From Solirubrobacterales bacterium (GTDB taxonomy: Bacteria > Actinomycetota > Thermoleophilia > Solirubrobacterales > Solirubrobacteraceae): DNA of 7,408 bases. Made by a program: the position numbers and the translations under genes. The stretch is taken from contig JAATFK010000122.1 in assembly GCA_015655225.1 (NCBI GenBank), positions 1-7,408 on the forward strand. The letters run 5' to 3'. Numbering within the stretch: position 1 is the first letter of the stretch; every line of letters begins with the position of its first letter. Of this stretch, positions 5,038 to 7,408 are shown one piece after another. The notes below the pieces were generated by a model, which was not told where the DNA came from, searched no databases, and saw only the letters and a list, made by a program, of their open reading frames with translations.

Positions 5038-5063
5038 GGAAGCCGCCCCGGGGCGGCTGTTCC
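5038..5063 (+). terminator. Strong hairpin after the cell-wall gene, overlapping the next coding frame
   Basis: Four bases after the TGA (5032-5034) begins a long inverted repeat. The core AGCCGCCCCGGGGCGGCT (5041-5058) is an 18-bp perfect palindrome, and outer GGAA (5038-5041) can pair with TTCC (5060-5063) across a two-base bulge. As RNA it would fold very stably. There is no T run, which is common for actinobacterial terminators. Because the next gene's apparent coding frame starts inside it, it could be an attenuator or a brake on translation instead of a simple terminator. Confidence 0.45.
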
Positions 5064-5914
5064 GCTTCGTCCAGTTCGAGTTCCCATGGGCGCTCGGCCC
5101 TCCGGCCGGGCGCTACGTGTTGCGGGAGCCGGGCACGCCGGAGGCGACCCACGTGCTCGTCGTCGCGACGCTCGGAGCGCCCGAGCGCCGGCACCTCGCC
5201 GCCGGGCGCCTCGGCCGCGGCGCGCGGCGCCGCGCGCCGGTCGCGCCCGAGCCCGAGCCGACGGCCGTCACGACCGGCCGGGCGACCGTGATCCACGCCC
5301 AGCCGGTCGCGGCCGAGGAGGCTGAGGGCTGGCTCGCCGCCGCCGGCCTGGCAACCGCGGAGGAGGCGCTGCTGCCGTTGCACCGCGCCGTGCGCTCGTT
5401 CCGGATCGCGAGCGGCGACCCGCGCCTGCGCGAGCCGGGCCTGCGCCAGGTGCTCGTCGCGCGCGCCGGCTACGGCGCCGGCGAGGAGGTCGCGGACGGC
5501 CGCTGGAGCGCCGCGCGCCCGCTGCCGACCGTCAGCGAGAAGCGCGAGCGCCGCAGCTCCGCGCTGCGCCCGCAGGAGCGGCTGGCCGCACTGCTGGGCG
5601 GGCGCACGCACCCGCTCGTCTGCGAGGACCTCGCGCTGCGCGCCCGCCACGACCTCGACGACGGGCACGAGCGCGAGGCCGCGCTGCAGCTGCGGATCGC
5701 GCTCGACGCGGCGCTCGGCGAGCTGCCCGCGAGCGCCGCGGCGGCCGCGCTGAGCGCGCGGATCGAGGAGCTGCGCGCCTGCCGCGCGGGCGTCCACGCG
5801 GCGGCTGAGGCGGCAATCGCCGGCTCCCTCTCGGCCGCCGATCGCGAGGCGGTCGCCCACGCGCTCGGTCGGCTGGAGGCGGCGCTCCGCGCGCGCGGTG
5901 TGGCCGAGTCGTAG
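5057..5914 (+). CDS. Unrecognised protein; start codon unclear (CTG 5057 or GTG 5117)
   Basis: I do not recognise this family. GTG 5117 gives 265 residues. However, the same frame upstream reads as convincing protein (LFRFVQFEFPWALGPPAGRY) with G/C-rich third positions, and from the in-frame TGA at 4931 to 5117 it contains no ATG, GTG or TTG. CTG 5057 (285 residues) is therefore the only near-standard start that keeps that segment. In the longer version, residues 1-50 are hydrophobic/aromatic strands including THVLVVATLGAPERR, followed by an Arg-rich stretch and a Pro/Glu spacer. A middle region (about 80-190) is mixed, and the C-terminal third is Ala/Leu/Arg/Glu-rich helix, partly coiled-coil-like. 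There is no signal peptide or membrane helix, so it is probably cytosolic. It starts 22 nt after the cell-wall gene and ends in a strong hairpin. No AGA codons are present, unlike its upstream neighbour. Function unknown. Confidence 0.7.
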   Translation: MFRFVQFEFPWALGPPAGRYVLREPGTPEATHVLVVATLGAPERRHLAAGRLGRGARRRAPVAPEPEPTAVTTGRATVIHAQPVAAEEAEGWLAAAGLATAEEALLPLHRAVRSFRIASGDPRLREPGLRQVLVARAGYGAGEEVADGRWSAARPLPTVSEKRERRSSALRPQERLAALLGGRTHPLVCEDLALRARHDLDDGHEREAALQLRIALDAALGELPASAAAAALSARIEELRACRAGVHAAAEAAIAGSLSAADREAVAHALGRLEAALRARGVAES

Positions 5915-5940
5915 GCTCAGGCTCGACCTGAGCCTGAGCC
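5914..5940. terminator. Bidirectional hairpin terminator between convergent genes
   Basis: GGCTCAGGCTC (5914-5924) and GAGCCTGAGCC (5930-5940) are perfect 11-base reverse complements around the loop GACCT. It begins at the last base of the upstream gene's TAG and lies 18 nt from the stop of the convergent beta-oxidation gene (5959), so it can serve both directions. No T run follows on either strand, as is usual in high-GC actinobacteria. Confidence 0.8.
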
Positions 5941-5958
5941 AATGCGACGCGGCGAGCC

Positions 5959-7048
<1,090 letters not shown>

Positions 7049-7065
<17 letters not shown>

Positions 7066-7408
7066 AGAAGCCCTTTCCCGTCTTGGCGCCGAGGTCGCCG
7101 CGCTCGACCCGCTCCAGCATCCCCTGGTGGAGCGGGAAGCGGTCGCCGAAGCTCTCGTTCAGATGGCGGCCGACGTGCGCGACGGTGTCGAGCCCGAGCA
7201 GGTCGACGAGGAAGAACGGCCCCATCGGCGAGGCCTTCGCGTCGGCCATCGCCTTGTCGATCTCCTCGTAGGAGAAGTCGTTGCCCTCCTGGAAGCGGAA
7301 GACCTCGCCGAACGACGAGTTGAGGATCCGGTTGACGACGAAGCCGGGCGCCTCGGCGCAGCGGATCGGCAGCTTGCGGATCGTCTGCGCGAGGCTGACG
7401 GCCGCCTG
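7049..7408 (-). CDS. 3-hydroxyacyl-CoA dehydrogenase, C-terminal part (partial)
   Basis: The frame is open from the right edge to TGA at 7049, giving 120 residues; the N-terminus, expected to hold the NAD-binding Rossmann domain, lies outside the window. Visible family motifs: KLPIRCAEAPGFVVNRIL at the start of the C-terminal helical domain, then SPMGPFFLVDLLGLD and the closing GAKTGKGFYEHGT. These define the first 3HCDH repeat, which shapes the acyl-CoA site and the dimer interface. The enzyme oxidises (S)-3-hydroxyacyl-CoA to 3-ketoacyl-CoA with NAD in beta-oxidation. Its last 17 nt overlap the start of the dehydrogenase/hydratase fusion gene. An internal ATG at 7249 is not the true start, because clear homology continues upstream of it to the window edge. 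All visible arginines use CGN. Confidence 0.92.

Noticed and set aside
5086..5325. ATG at 5086 as the start of the gene after the cell-wall gene
   Set aside because: It is in a different frame from the long conserved-looking one and gives an Arg/Ala/Gly-rich 79-codon shadow product.

Overview
The window is very GC-rich bacterial DNA with almost complete G/C preference at third codon positions. Together with the protein types, this suggests a deep-branching actinobacterium, most likely class Thermoleophilia, order Solirubrobacterales (Conexibacter/Solirubrobacter/Patulibacter-like). That placement is inferred from sequence style and has not been tested by a search. No tRNA, rRNA, CRISPR array, transposase or phage gene is visible. 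It looks like a chromosomal housekeeping region.

Layout, left to right. (1) Positions 1-683, minus strand: a two-gene unit with a complete SCP2-like lipid-binding protein (683 to 261), then 12 nt later the N-terminus of a MerR-type helix-turn-helix protein (GTG at 248) that runs off the left edge. (2) 788-1507, plus: a nucleoside phosphorylase of the PNP/uridine phosphorylase family, probably leaderless. (3) 2055-1504, minus: a 183-residue coiled-coil protein with a PhaE/phasin flavour. It converges on the phosphorylase so tightly that both TAG stops are read from the same CTAG. (4) 2056-2379: a 324-nt divergent intergenic region with markedly lower GC. It holds promoter-like boxes, palindromes and a possible 58-codon leader ORF whose stop overlaps the start of the next gene. 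(5) 2380-5034, plus: an 884-residue secreted, multi-domain peptidoglycan-remodelling protein, the centrepiece of the window. (6) about 5057-5914, plus: an unrecognised 265-285 residue protein whose apparent N-terminus has no standard start codon and begins inside an 18-bp palindrome. (7) 5914-5940: a strong hairpin terminator shared by convergent genes. (8) 7408-5959, minus: two overlapping fatty-acid beta-oxidation genes, the C-terminal part of a 3-hydroxyacyl-CoA dehydrogenase followed by a fusion of a second dehydrogenase C-terminal domain with an enoyl-CoA hydratase.

How they may work together. The two right-hand genes form an obvious beta-oxidation pair that together resemble a split, domain-permuted FadB-type enzyme. 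The SCP2-like gene and the phasin-like gene also fit lipid or storage-polymer handling, but only loosely. The large secreted protein stands apart. It joins a MltB-like lytic transglycosylase, an M23/LytM fold with all three expected zinc ligands changed and a long Ala/Lys/Thr-rich insertion, and an M15-type DD-peptidase with intact motif residues. It also uses the AGA arginine codon far more than its neighbours, which is unusual in DNA of this composition.
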